Assembly: GCA_963585895.1 (NCBI GenBank)
Contig: OY757912.1
Span: forward strand, 85,333,609 to 85,397,608
Reading direction: 5' to 3'
Length of the DNA: 64,000 nucleotides
Source: Sepioteuthis lessoniana
Taxonomy: Eukaryota; Mollusca; Cephalopoda; Myopsida; Loliginidae
Part shown: piece after piece, positions 31,832 through 41,839 of the stretch
Layout: every line of letters begins with the position of its first letter
Position numbering within the stretch: position 1 is the first letter of the stretch
Notes under the pieces: model-generated
What the model was told of the DNA's origin: nothing
The model's database searches: none
The model's input: only the letters and a program-made list of their open reading frames with translations
Made by a program: the position numbers and the translations under genes

Positions 31832-32125
31832 TGCATATTTACCAACCCCCTCCGCTCGGGCAGGATATGACACAAGGTCAATTTTTAAGCGGAGTTTAAC
31901 AGGTTTCAATTCAGAGTTTTCCTTCTCCTAGACTAGTTGCCTAACCAAGGCTGAAGAACCCAGTCGGTCCTACTATTTACCCATAGCTGGAGGGAGAATA
32001 ATTGGATTCATACCTTTCCCAAGGGTATTAGTGCTATGTGAAATGCAATCAATTTCGTCCAGGATTTGAACTCGTGTCGCCGTGTCCATTTCCTATGACG
32101 ATAACTATTACACCACAGGCACCTT
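31832..32125 (-). mobile_element. SINE-2 inserted in LINE-R
   Basis: Complete minus-strand copy: tail TATTTACCAACCCCCTCCGC at left; B-box complement GGATTTGAACTCG and A-box side CGATAACTATTACACCAC at right. CTATATG occurs on both sides (31826 and 32128 region), a short target duplication. LINE-R codons are split exactly here. Confidence 0.9.
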
Positions 32126-33165
32126 CTCTATATGTGTCATGAAAAGAAGAAGGAAGAACTCTTGCCAGTATTCAAGATAATGTCGATACATCGATACAAC
32201 GACTCGCGGACCACAAAAAAATGAGCAAAGAAAGACTTTTTACAGCGACCAGAAACACCATAAACAACACAAGAATCAACCAAACAGCAATAACTAGAAA
32301 GCAAAAATGGTAAGAAAAGCAATTGCATGGATATTTTAAGCCACAAACAAGTTAAATCTCGCAAAAGAAGCTTTTGTCATGGCTAAGAAAGAGAAATCTT
32401 TGGAGAGAAACTGAATCTTTTCTTATAACAGCACAAAAGAACGCCATAAGGACCAATTATCTTAAAGCAAATATAGATAAGCCACAACAAAATAGCAAAT
32501 GCTGGTTATGTGGTGATAAAGACGAAACAATCAATCACATAATAAGCGAATACTATAAATTAGCGCAAAAAGAGTAGAAGACTAGACACAATTGGGTTGG
32601 AAATTGTGTTAGAAATTTAAATTTGACCATACGAACAAGTGATGTATGCACAACCCAGAATCCACTCTGGAGCATAAGATACACTAAATGAGATGCAAAC
32701 AGATCACCGAATGTCGGCCAGACGACCAGATCTAGTTAAAAAGTTAAAAAAAAAAAAAATTAAGAAAGAAAGATAATTTGCCGAAGAGTAGACTTTGCTG
32801 TCTTGGCAGATTACAGGGGGAAATCACTTAAAGAAAGCGAAAAGAAAGATTAATATCTAGACCTTGTTAGAGAACTATAAAAACTATGGAACATGAAGTT
32901 GACGGTAATATCAATTGTATCTGGTGCACTTGGAACAATCTCCGAAGGACTGTTAAAGGGAATGGAAGACTTGAAAATAAGAAGACAAGAAGAGACGATC
33001 CAGACTACAGCATTATCAAGATCGGTCAGAATAGCTGGAGACTTGAGGAAACTTGCTGTCACTCCAACTCCAGGAAAAAACTATATCACTAACGCTGGTG
33101 TGAAAAACTATCAAAGGAGTAAAATGATAATAGTAATTAGGAATTTTAACTTGAAATCATATAAT
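32126..33165 (+). mobile_element. LINE-R knuckle, endonuclease and 3' end
   Basis: In order: EGRTLASIQDNVDTSIQRL; TRKQKW; WLRKRNLWRETESFLITAQK; the knuckle CWLCGDKDETINHIISEY, C-x2-C-x8-H-x4 with Tyr in place of the last Cys; MSARRPDLV at about 32713 (endonuclease PD); VDFAVLADY (second Asp); LWNMKLTVISIVSGALGTI; then the 3' untranslated phrases. Many frameshifts. Non-functional. Confidence 0.9.
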
Positions 33166-33175
33166 TGTTCGCAAA

Positions 33176-33228
33176 ATAAATAAATAAATAAATAAATAAA
33201 CAAACAAATAAATAAAATAAACTAATCC
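33176..33228. repeat. (AAAT)n
   Basis: TAAA tetranucleotide run at the LINE-R 3' side. Confidence 0.9.
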
Positions 33229-33590
33229 AACAAAGGGTGACATGTCGTGAAACCAACCTAGCAAAACATCTACCAAAAATAGATTACCCTTCAATCTGCC
33301 TGAAAAAGAATCCACGAAGATTTAGAAAAGTTGGTTGGAATAGTGAGAAAATAGAAACACTACTTTGCTCCAAGGAGTCACCTTTTTTTTCTTGTTTCAC
33401 CCAGGCAGCGAACCACAGTCAAATCAATGACAAATCAATTCCAAAGAGTAGCCTCCCCTGATTAGTTTTCAGATGGTGTCAGCTATTGTATCCAGCCATG
33501 TTGGATGCTTTAACACACATCGCAGGGCTTGACCGTGCAAGCACAGATCAAATTAATTCGACTTCCTGTCTTCGGGCATTTTTCATGCCC
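33229..33590. other. Unassigned, no gene seen
   Basis: Normal-complexity sequence; a 74-codon plus frame has no recognised domain. Confidence 0.45.
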
Positions 33591-34010
33591 CTCTCTCTCT
33601 TTCTCTCTCTCTCTCTTTTTCTCACACACACGCACACACATGTATACACACGCACACATTTATATATATGCCCACACGCACTAGCAAGCACATTCAAATC
33701 TCCGTAAACACCCACACTCTCACACCATACACACAAGGAATTAAGCACAAACATCTACACAAAAGCAAGTCAAAAAGACCCTATAAGTTCATACATACAC
33801 AAGCATACACATACAACCACATACATGCAAACAAGCAAGCACAAACACATAGTTACATTTGTATTAAAATGGGTAAGAATACATACACCTATATTCAGTA
33901 GGAAGAAAGCTCACACATAGACACAGACACATGCCCAAAAGATCCTTCAAGTGTAAATACACACACACATACAAATACACACATATACACGCGCATTCTC
34001 ACTAACATCG
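33591..34010. repeat. CT then CA-rich cryptic simple repeat
   Basis: CTCTCT run, then CACACA/CATACA-rich DNA with no fixed unit. Thr/His/Tyr frames are artefacts. Confidence 0.8.
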
Positions 34011-34011
34011 T

Positions 34012-34622
34012 TTATTCCAGTTGGCAAGGGCTGTATAGTATACACTGACTGCATCTCTGCAGAAGGGTAAAACCCTCCAACGTGTATCCTGGATATGATA
34101 TGAAACAATCTGTTGGTGAGGCTCCAGTCTTGGAGCTTTGGGGAATATAAAGTATGCCTTTACTGCCATTATTTCCAGGTCCACTCAAACTCGGTGTGCT
34201 TGCTGCTGTTAGGATTTTACGTATTGGTCTAAATAAACAGTTTAACCATTTAACGGTGTGCAAACAAATAACCGTATGCAAACAAATGACTGATGTTAAA
34301 TTGAACTAGTAGTATTACATTGCAATATTTGAAACTATTTGACAGTGTGAAAATGAATAAATAATGTTGAATAGAATTACTAGTGTTAAACAAAAATACT
34401 TGAAACCATTTAAATGTGAGTAAATAAAACTATCACTGTTAAATAACTATACTTGAAACTATTTAACTGTGTGCAAACAAATGAGCTCTGGCTCGTTTAA
34501 AAAGTGTGACCGACAAACTATTCATTTACAAATCATACATACTTATACGGATATGTATAAAAAGGATTTATCATCAAATTACCAACAAGGTTTCATAAGC
34601 TATACCATACAACCAACCAACC
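34012..34622 (+). repeat. Rep-A, complete reference copy
   Basis: One of the tidiest copies. Head TTCCAGTTGGCAAGGGCTGT, GACTGCATCTCTGCAGAAGG; CCAGTCTTGGAGCTTTGGGG; GGTCTAAATAAACAG; four middle units (ATACTTGAAACCATTTAAAT); GAGCTCTGGCTCGTTTAAAA; ATTCATTTACAAATCATA; tail ending CCATACAACCAACCAACCC. Length about 610 bp. Confidence 0.9.
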
Positions 34623-34976
34623 CTCCAAAGCACATCTCTACATATGAACTAATATGCTTAAAAACTCCTATATGCATATCATCTACACACAGCTATATAC
34701 AGTAAAACGATGTCTAAAATCTCTACATTTCCAAACACACATACATACACACATACACACAAACACACGAAAACAAGCACCACAAGCTCACTTATTTCTG
34801 AGCATACGCTAACATTCAAAATTCACACAAGTGTACTACATAAGGAAGCAATCATTCAAACCCATACACACAAAAGCAGGTATAAATATTCACACAAGAA
34901 AATATGTAGAAAAAGTTCATATACAAGAATATATACACCAATGCAAATAACGAGGACAAAAGGAACATTGTTTTAG
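34623..34976. repeat. CA-rich cryptic simple sequence
   Basis: ACACATACATACACACA-type stretches directly after the Rep-A tail; no fixed period. Confidence 0.7.
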
Positions 34977-36265
34977 GCAATTTTCGCTCAACCTTTTAAA
35001 TCATTCGTTTCGGTAAACAATGGCTAAAGAATGAGCCCCCCTACGTCTTTGAAAATTAGGTTTCTTGTGATGTACTTGCGGCACAAGGGTTACATTGACA
35101 TTGGTTGGAGACCTTTTTTCTTAAGAATGAGCCTACACTTGTTTTTAGAGTTGCTGTTGACATGTGATGAAATGGGCCAATCTAGACAAGCCGTTGTTGA
35201 CATTATATTCAAAGAGTAGCTTCATTTCCAGCGACTTCGAGTTTTAAAATGGATTCCCCTACTGAAACTATCTCTATCGTGAATAAAAATGTCAGACAGT
35301 GAATATTACTATCTGGTATGGGGACATATACGACCATACCCCAAAGATGGACTCGTCCAACCTAAACATATTCTCCGAGCTTAGCTCGCTCGGGAGATAC
35401 CACTTCTTGTTCCTTACGAGACATTTGACAGACGGACTGCAAGCCGAGCACGGCTAGTACTTCCTTTGAATGACTTCTTTTTTCTGCTAATACAATAACG
35501 TTTACCCGTTGTTTGAGTTGTTCTTCTACCGGTCTTATCTGAAGACCACAACACTATCTTAAGAGACCCGAGAGTAAACTTGAAAGAATATAAACTAGAC
35601 GTCGTAATTATTTCTATATAAGACGCACTATTTTCCCAGGTTTTTCTGCTCAAAGGTGAGGAGTGTGTATTATACATGAGGACTATGTAATTAATTTTTC
35701 TTTCCTACCACAAGCCTCACCATATTCTGGATGGGAGAATCAAAAGTAAGTTACATCTATAATCCAAACTAATGTGTTTTACGTCGTTAATAAGAAATAT
35801 CCACTGAAATGTGTGTTTATTTATAATTTTGTTTCGCCTATTGTGAGTTAATTTTCGCCAGAGGCTTATTGCATCTTTTTAGTAACATGTCCGTGAAATT
35901 TTCCTAAATTCTATGTAAATTTTATGTTTTAAAACATTATGTAAACTGCACAAATTCTTATTTTTCTTCCGTACGAATCAATAAATCTAGCAGCTATAAA
36001 TTTGAAAAAGTCGTTGCATATTATTTACGTCTTGAATTCCGTAGTACAAAGTTAGGCGAGCGTGTTATACTTGAGAGTGTGTTATACACAAATAATTACG
36101 TCATGTTTCTTTTACATCGTATAGAATATTTCCCTTTGTTCATTTGTTACCAATATATAATGGGAATTCTATCAGTTGGCTTTGACTTGATATTGAAGTT
36201 TTAATAACTGCTGCTGCGACTCCTACTACCACTACTTCTACAACTACAACGACTACTGATAATAA
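34977..36265. other. Unassigned 1.3 kb, no gene seen
   Basis: The longest stretch in this part without a recognised repeat. An 87-codon minus frame (35414-35677) and others lack domains. A (CTACCACTA)-like trinucleotide-rich patch lies at 36205-36250. No splice-bounded exon could be supported. Confidence 0.45.
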
Positions 36266-36422
36266 TGCAGCAAACTGGCGCAAAAGGAGTACAAGACTTG
36301 GTATGAATGGGTGAGAAAGGTGATCTACTGGGAATTGTGCAAGAGAATGAAATTTGACCATACTAACAAATGGTTTATGCACAGTCTAGAATCTGTCCAA
36401 GAATCTGTCCCAGGAAATAAGA
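36266..36422 (+). mobile_element. LINE-R linker segment
   Basis: Encodes AQKEYKTWYEWVRKVIYWEL, CKRMKFDHTNKWFMHSLESV without a stop. This is the segment between the knuckle and the endonuclease. Interrupted at 36422 by SINE-1. Confidence 0.85.
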
Positions 36423-36805
36423 GGGGGTGTCCTCGTGGTGTAATAGTTAAAGCGATGGACTGCGGAATCGTAGTAAGCGAGTTCGTACTCCAGTCGCGCT
36501 ATTACGTTCACTTTCGGGCAAATAACCATGGAAAAGGTATGAACCCCCTTATCCTTCCAGCTATGGGTTAAATAGTACCACTACTGTTCTTCTAGGAGAA
36601 TAACTTTGGCGTTAAATAACCTATAAAGGTTGATATGCCATTAAACATCATCATCATCATCATGTCGCGCCGTCTGCGCGGATATCCCTGACCGTCTCTC
36701 GCCATTTCTCCCTATCACTCATCGCCTCCGGCAGGTCTTCAGGATTACAACCCGTGTCCTCACATAATGCCATTAAACAAAGAAACCAAACCAAACCAAA
36801 CCAAA
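36423..36805 (+). mobile_element. SINE-1 with 13-bp target duplication
   Basis: Complete head GGGGTGTCCTCGTGGTGTAA, A box TGGTGTAATAGTTAAAGC, B box GAGTTCGTACTCC, body and tail, ending in four AAACC units. Flanked by CCAGGAAATAAGA at 36410-36422 and 36806-36818. Split at 36647-36766 by a LINE-T fragment. Confidence 0.95.
36647..36766 (-). mobile_element. LINE-T 3' end inserted in SINE-1
   Basis: 120 bp, minus strand: (CAT)5 complement of the (ATG)n 3' end, then the last codons (REKWRETVRDIRADG-like) back to GCCTGAAGACC. Flanked by ATGCCATTAAAC at 36635-36646 and 36767-36778, an exact 12-bp target duplication. Severely 5'-truncated. Confidence 0.95.
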
Positions 36806-37015
36806 CCAGGAAATAAGATGCATGAAATTCTCAGGGATTTTGAAATACAAAACGGTCACTAGATTCCGGCTAAAAAGAGGTTTTAACGATTTATTTAGTG
36901 CTAACAAAAAAAGATTGTCGTCAAGTGGATTTTGACATTCCTGTGAAAATGAAAGAAAACGAAAAGATTGATAAATACTTGGATCTTGTAAAAGAACTAG
37001 AAAAGCTGTAGAGTG
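36806..37015 (+). mobile_element. LINE-R endonuclease segment, continuation
   Basis: NKMHEILRDFEIQNGH resumes the frame after SINE-1. The RPD motif is degraded. Then VDFDIPVKMKENEKIDKYLD, LVKELEKL and a stop. Confidence 0.85.
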
Positions 37016-37500
37016 TAGGTGAATGAAAGTATTTTTGCTATTTATGGTCTCCGACTATTTTACGTTGATTTTATGTATATTGAAAATAAGGGATTAGTAG
37101 TCAGGCTTCTCCACAAGTTTAATGCTTTAGTTTAGAATTAAGATAGAATACAAGCATATTATATAGCACATGGATAAAACAAATGAATGAATCAGGCCAG
37201 TGAAATAAATGAGTGAAGATATGCAACAAATGAGTAAGAGATATGAAACAAATAATGGTTGTGAAACGGCGCGGACAAAATGAACATTTAAAACAAGGCG
37301 GCGAACAAAAACAAATTTATATATTACAACAAATAAACTTGCATTGATACATAAAAATATTACTGACTCATCTAACGAAATAATAGTGTGTGTATGTGTG
37401 TGAGCTCGTGTGTGTGCGTGTGTGTGTGTGTAACACAACTAAGCTACAAAAAGAATCGCAAGTTTAAATTGTCCTTTTTCTATGGTTTGAAACAGGCAGT
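37016..37500. other. Unassigned, short (TG)n
   Basis: AT-rich, with TG-rich 37384-37430. Nothing else recognised. Confidence 0.45.
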
Positions 37501-37860
37501 TTTTCAGAGACGGGAAAGCGTCTCATAGTCCTTGTATATGAATGTCTGCGAGGCATGGTGTTGCTGCTGCGGAGAATTTTGGTCAAAGAGAGTGTTGCCG
37601 CTGCGAAGAAAATTGGTCAAAGAGAGAGTGTTGCCGCTACGAAGAAATTTCGTCAAAGAGAAAGAAGGTGCTTGAAGACGGCGTATTTATAGAAAATATG
37701 CGTCTTGTAAGTGGCTCAAAGAAGCAGGACTTGAATTTACGCGCGCCGACGTAGTTGTAAGCATATCACGTGGTCCTCCTGGCCAATGGTTTCCCGAGAC
37801 TGAACATTGAGCGTCCGCCATCTTTGTGGGAACAAGTGGCATACCGCCTAAAATAATTTA
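37500..37860 (+). repeat. GC-richer block with three 34-36-bp tandem units
   Basis: Units at 37560-37593, 37594-37629 and 37630-37664 share GTTGCCGCTGCGAAGAAA then TTGGTCAAAGAGAG. A TATA-like GTATTTATAGAAAA follows at about 37683. Base composition differs from the surroundings. It could be part of a retroelement promoter region; not identified. Confidence 0.6.
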
Positions 37861-38090
37861 TAGGAGTGTAAAGTCCTATAAGAGCACGAAGGTGACGGTA
37901 ATACACATTTTAGTAGGAGCACTTGGAACAGCCTCCAAAGATAGGGAAAAAAGACTGGAAGAATTGGAATTAAGAGGAAGGATCGAGACCATTTAGACTG
38001 CAGCATTATTAATATAGATAAGAATACCCTGAAGAGTCTCGGAGACCTGCAGCTGCCACTAAGACTCCAGTGAAATACCACCAGTTAAGG
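37861..38090 (+). mobile_element. LINE-R 3' end, interrupted by SINE-1
   Basis: Encodes KVTVIHILVGALGTAS, LEELELRGRIETI, then the untranslated GACTCCAGTGAAATACCACC. Continues after SINE-1 at 38331. Confidence 0.8.
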
Positions 38091-38330
38091 GGTGTCCTCG
38101 TGGTGTAATGGTTAAAGCGATGGACTGCGGTATCGTAGTACGCGAGTTCGTACTCAAGTCGCGCTATTTCGTTCACTTTCGGGCAAATACCCATGGGAAA
38201 GGTATGAACCCCCTTATCCTCCCAGCTATGGGTTAAATAGTACCACTACTGTTCTTCGAGGAGAATGGCTTTGGCATTAAATAACCTACAAAGGTTGATA
38301 TGCCATTAAACAAAGAAACCAAACCAAACC
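38091..38330 (+). mobile_element. SINE-1, complete
   Basis: GGGGTGTCCTCGTGGTGTAA to ACCAAACCAAACCAAAC. Flanks CCAGTTAA at both ends (38083 and about 38337). About 95% alike to the 36423 copy outside that copy's insertion. Confidence 0.9.
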
Positions 38331-38400
38331 AAACAACCAGTTAAAACTGGCGTGAAACAATCGCAAAGAAATTATTCTTATGATTGTAAATCACTTAAAG
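38331..38400 (+). mobile_element. LINE-R 3' end, continuation
   Basis: CCAGTTAAAACTGGCGTGAA, ACAATCGCAAAGAAATTATT, the terminal phrase of LINE-R. Confidence 0.75.
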
Positions 38401-38511
38401 TTTAACATCTTGTCAAATACAATTTATAGAAGTTATATTATTTCGAATGAATAAGGGGGAATATATACCAAAGTTAACACTTAATAGTTATCTAACTATT
38501 ATTTCGAATTA

Positions 38512-38652
38512 ACGGCCCCAGATTTCCAGAACTGGAGCATCATCAAGGGATGCATTTTTGTGTCATATTCAGAATATACCTTTTTGTAGGGGATCACACC
38601 CCTCTGGAGGATTTACTGTCGGTGTATTCCAGGTTTCACTAACAAGGCGTTT
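38512..38652 (-). repeat. Rep-A head fragment
   Basis: AGAACTGGAGCATCATCAAG, TTGTGTCATATTCAGAATAT and CACACCCCTCTGGAGG; ends at CTAACAAGGCG. Confidence 0.6.
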
Positions 38653-38691
38653 GTTTTTGTGAATGTAATAAAATAAAAAATCAAATAACTT

Positions 38692-38772
38692 CTTTCTTTC
38701 TTTCTTTCTTTCTTTCTTTGTCTGTCTCTCTCTTTATATATATATATAGAGAGAGAGAGAAAGAGAGAGAGG
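38692..38772. repeat. (TTTC)n, (TA)n, (GA)n
   Basis: Three short adjoining microsatellites. Confidence 0.95.
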
Positions 38773-39030
38773 TTTGACGGAATATCAAGCCTTGTCGGCT
38801 ATTTACGGACATATCCTGTTTATATTTATATATTAAGACATGATTTGTAAACGAATTGTTTTTAGGTAACAATTTTAAAACGAGTGAGAGCTATTTTGTT
38901 TGCACACAATTAAATGGTTTCGAGTATTGTCATCAAAGACTAATATTTTTATTAATTAATGCACTTTTAAGAGTTTGATTGTATTTTATGGCATATCAAA
39001 CCTTGTAGGTTATTCAATGCCAAATCCAGG

Positions 39031-39071
<41 letters not shown>

Positions 39072-39535
39072 TATGATTTGTTAAGGAATGGTACATAGGT
39101 AGCATTACTTTTAAAGGAGGCTGAGCTCATTTGTTTGCGTACAGTCAAATAGTCTCAAGCATTGAAATCGAATACTAAAAGTTTTATTTGCATAAAATTA
39201 AATGGTTCCATGATATGCAAGATAATGATAATGATTTAATTTAACATCAGTAATTTTTATTGCACACAGTTAAATGGTTTCAAGTTTAGAAAATGGTTAC
39301 ATATTTCTATTTGAGCCATAGATGGGATCCAGACAGGTACTACCACTCCAGGTCAGAGTGAAGCAGGGAGTTATGGTAATGAATAGTACTCCATACTCCC
39401 CAAAGTTCCGGCACTGTATACTCACCAGGAGATGCAGTTTAGTGTCATATGTAGGACACCCGTCAAGTGGGGTTTTTATCGCTTTATAATCAGTGTATTC
39501 TATTTCTCCAATCGACTGGGCTGATATATATTTGT
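38773..39535 (-). repeat. Rep-A, tail fragment then near-complete copy
   Basis: 38773-38960 holds a tail (GAATATCAAGCCTTGTCGGC) and one middle unit. 38968 starts another tail (GTATTTTATGGCATATCAAA), then (TA)n 39033-39068, middle, and a head to CCAATCGACTGGGC. Confidence 0.8.
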
Positions 39536-39764
39536 TATCTGAAGGTCATATTTTATGTATTTTTGTTCGGCATATGTCTTCCTCCTAATTTACCAAAATT
39601 TAAGAATAGACATAGTGATGGACAACGATTTATCTAAAAATTTTATTTATTGCATAAATTCGAGTATTCCTCTTGATTTCTGTGGAAAATTTCCATCTGT
39701 TTTTTTTTTTGTAACGAGAAACAGAATACCTTGTGCTTGTTTTCGTGCGAATCGACCTGTTTTG
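39536..39764. other. Unassigned spacer
   Basis: AT-rich; a poly(T) at 39700. No recognised repeat. Confidence 0.4.
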
Positions 39765-39992
39765 TGGAGGTGCTCATGACGTAACGATCATCGTCGTAGG
39801 AAGTGGATCCAGTTACCCGAGTTTAAATCCTTACCGATTCTGTTGGCATTTTACATAGCCCTAACAAACTTGGGTAAAGTATAAAAACAACTATTCTCGC
39901 TCCAGCTATGAGTAAATAGTTGGACAGACTGGGCTCTTTAACCTTGGTATGGCAACTGGTCTCGAAGAAGGAAAATTCTGAATTCAAACCAG
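39765..39992 (+). mobile_element. SINE-2, 3'-truncated
   Basis: GGAGGTGCTCATGACGTAAC, B-box-like GAGTTTAAATCC, CCAGCTATGAGTAAATAG, AATTCTGAATTCAAACC; runs into the minisatellite. Confidence 0.85.
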
Positions 39993-40192
39993 TTGTAGAC
40001 CTGGTTAACTGACCTATTAAATGACCTGTAAAACGAGTGAGTGACCAGTGAAAAAAGTGAGTAACCAGTAAAATGAGTGAGTGAAAGGAATGAGTGACCA
40101 GTAAAATTACTAGTGAAATGAGCGAGTGGCCAGTGAAATGACAAGTGAAATGAGCGAGTGGCCAGTGAAATGAATGACCAGAGAAATGAATG
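39993..40192. repeat. About 20-bp minisatellite abutting SINE-2
   Basis: About nine variants of GACCAGTGAAATGAGTGAGT. The first units contain ACCTGGTTAACTGACC, close to the expected SINE-2 continuation AAACCTGTTAAACTCC. The array may have been seeded from the SINE-2 3' part. Confidence 0.85.
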
Positions 40193-40287
40193 ATACCTGT
40201 AGGTTGGGTTTTTAGAACTGCTTTTAATGTTTAGGTGTGTGTGTTTCCTTTCGTGTATATAATATGCATGGGGAGTTTTTCCTTGTA

Positions 40288-40302
40288 TCCCTCTCTCTCT
40301 CT

Positions 40303-40362
<60 letters not shown>
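40288..40362. repeat. (CT)n(TA)n microsatellite
   Basis: Seven CT then about 29 TA units. Confidence 0.95.
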
Positions 40363-40363
<1 letters not shown>

Positions 40364-40966
40364 CTAAAAGCGTTTATAATCAATAAAAAAAATCTTTGCA
40401 GTGCTCTATGCCCTACAACGCAGGACAATATCAACTATAAAATAGCATAACAAAAAAAAAAAATTGTATAAAACCTCTCAACTTTGACATTGCTGATCTT
40501 CAGGCAGGCCAGAATCGGAACGCCTGAATTTTTTTTGAAATCAACCGGATGAATATATAATCTTTGGGTCACGTGAATATTTAGTGGCTGGTATAGTAAG
40601 TCACGTGGTTCAGTCTGGCACTAAATGTCACCACAAAAATAAATATTTACTTTGTAATTTTCAAATTAAGATACCCTCAAAAGTACCTCGTAACTCGGCT
40701 CCTGGTAACCGAATCAATTCGAAACTAATTATCTTTTCATCAAGGGGAAAATCCCGTGAGAGTTTATGCTAAAATGTCCTGTTTTCCCAATAATTCGGTT
40801 ACAAACAAACAGACCCAGACATTTAATATTACAATAGATTTTATTGATAAAATATTTATACGTGCATCAGAAAAAAAAAGGAAATTATTTAACTTACATG
40901 AAAATGCACAAAAAACAACACACGTACATTAGAATGGGTATTGACCTGTCTGAACTTATATGTGTC
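40363..40966. other. Unassigned 600 bp, no gene seen
   Basis: Normal-complexity AT-rich DNA. A 62-codon frame at 40584 has no recognised domain. Confidence 0.45.
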
Positions 40967-40978
40967 CTATGTTCTTTA

Positions 40979-41203
40979 GTGTAATGGTTAAAGCTCTGGA
41001 CTGCAAAATCGTGTTAAGCGAGTTCGAACTCTAGTCGTGTTATTACGTTCACTTTCGGACAAATATTCTTAGGAAAGGTATAAACCCCCTTATCCTCCTA
41101 GCTATTTTTGAATAGTACTACTACTGTTCTCCTATGAGGATAGCTTTCGCATTTAATAACCTACGAAGGTTGATATGCCATTAAACAAAGAAATCAAACC
41201 AAA
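40979..41203 (+). mobile_element. SINE-1, 5'-truncated, 12-bp target duplication
   Basis: Begins inside the A box (GTGTAATGGTTAAAGC), then B box GAGTTCGAACTCT, body and tail to AAATCAAACCAAA. Flanks CTATGTTCTTTA at 40967-40978 and 41204-41215 are identical. The truncation therefore happened at integration. Confidence 0.9.
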
Positions 41204-41265
41204 CTATGTTCTTTAAACCAAAGTGAAAGTGAAAGATGATTCTTGTGAGTGGAAGTGAGTAATGA

Positions 41266-41349
41266 TTAGTTTATTTGGTTGTATGGCATATCAAACATTG
41301 TAAGTTATTTAATACCAAATCATGTTTATACAAATATATTAAATATATA
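41266..41349 (-). repeat. Rep-A tail, interrupted by Mar-1
   Basis: TTTGGTTGTATGGCATATCA to AAATATATTAAATATA; Mar-1 starts at the TA 41348-41349 and Rep-A resumes at 42545. Confidence 0.85.
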
Positions 41350-41515
41350 CGTGGTGCCTTCCAACAGTTTCCAGACTTTTTTTTTACAGGCATTTAAAAT
41401 TGTCGTAGACTCTTGAGAATTCACTATGTTATTATGAGATGACTGACCAATTTTCAATGATTTCAGGTTCAAATGAACACCTACACCAGCAATCGGAATA
41501 CACCATACTAAAGCC

Positions 41516-41799
41516 CGTGGTGTAGTCGTTATCGTCCTAGGAAATGGACACGGCGACTCGAGTTCAAATCCTGGACGAGACTGATTGTATTTCACATAGC
41601 ACTAATACCCTTGGGAAAGGTATGAATCCAATTATTCTCCCTCCAGCTATGGGTAAATAGTAGGACAGACTAGGTTCTTCAGCCTTGGTTAGGCAACTAG
41701 TCTAGGAGAAGGAAAACTCTGAATTGAAACCTGTTAAACTCCGCTTAAAAAATTGACCTTGTGTCATATCCTGCCCGAGCGGAGGGGTTGGTAAATAGT
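41516..41799 (+). mobile_element. SINE-2 with 14-bp target duplication, in Mar-1
   Basis: CGTGGTGTAGTCGTTATCGT, B box GAGTTCAAATCC, tail GGAGGGGTTGGTAAATAGT. Flanked by ACCATACTAAAGCC at 41502-41515 and 41800-41813. Confidence 0.95.
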
Positions 41800-41839
41800 A
41801 CCATACTAAAGCCTGCGTATCACAGCTGGTTAATTTCAA

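Noticed and set aside
35414-35677. 87-codon minus frame as a host exon
   Set aside because: No recognised domain, no clear splice sites in phase, and comparable frames occur by chance in this sequence.
36781-36808. (AAACC)n as telomere-like sequence
   Set aside because: It is the short 3' end of SINE-1 and Rep-A, always attached to the shared tail and only a few units long.
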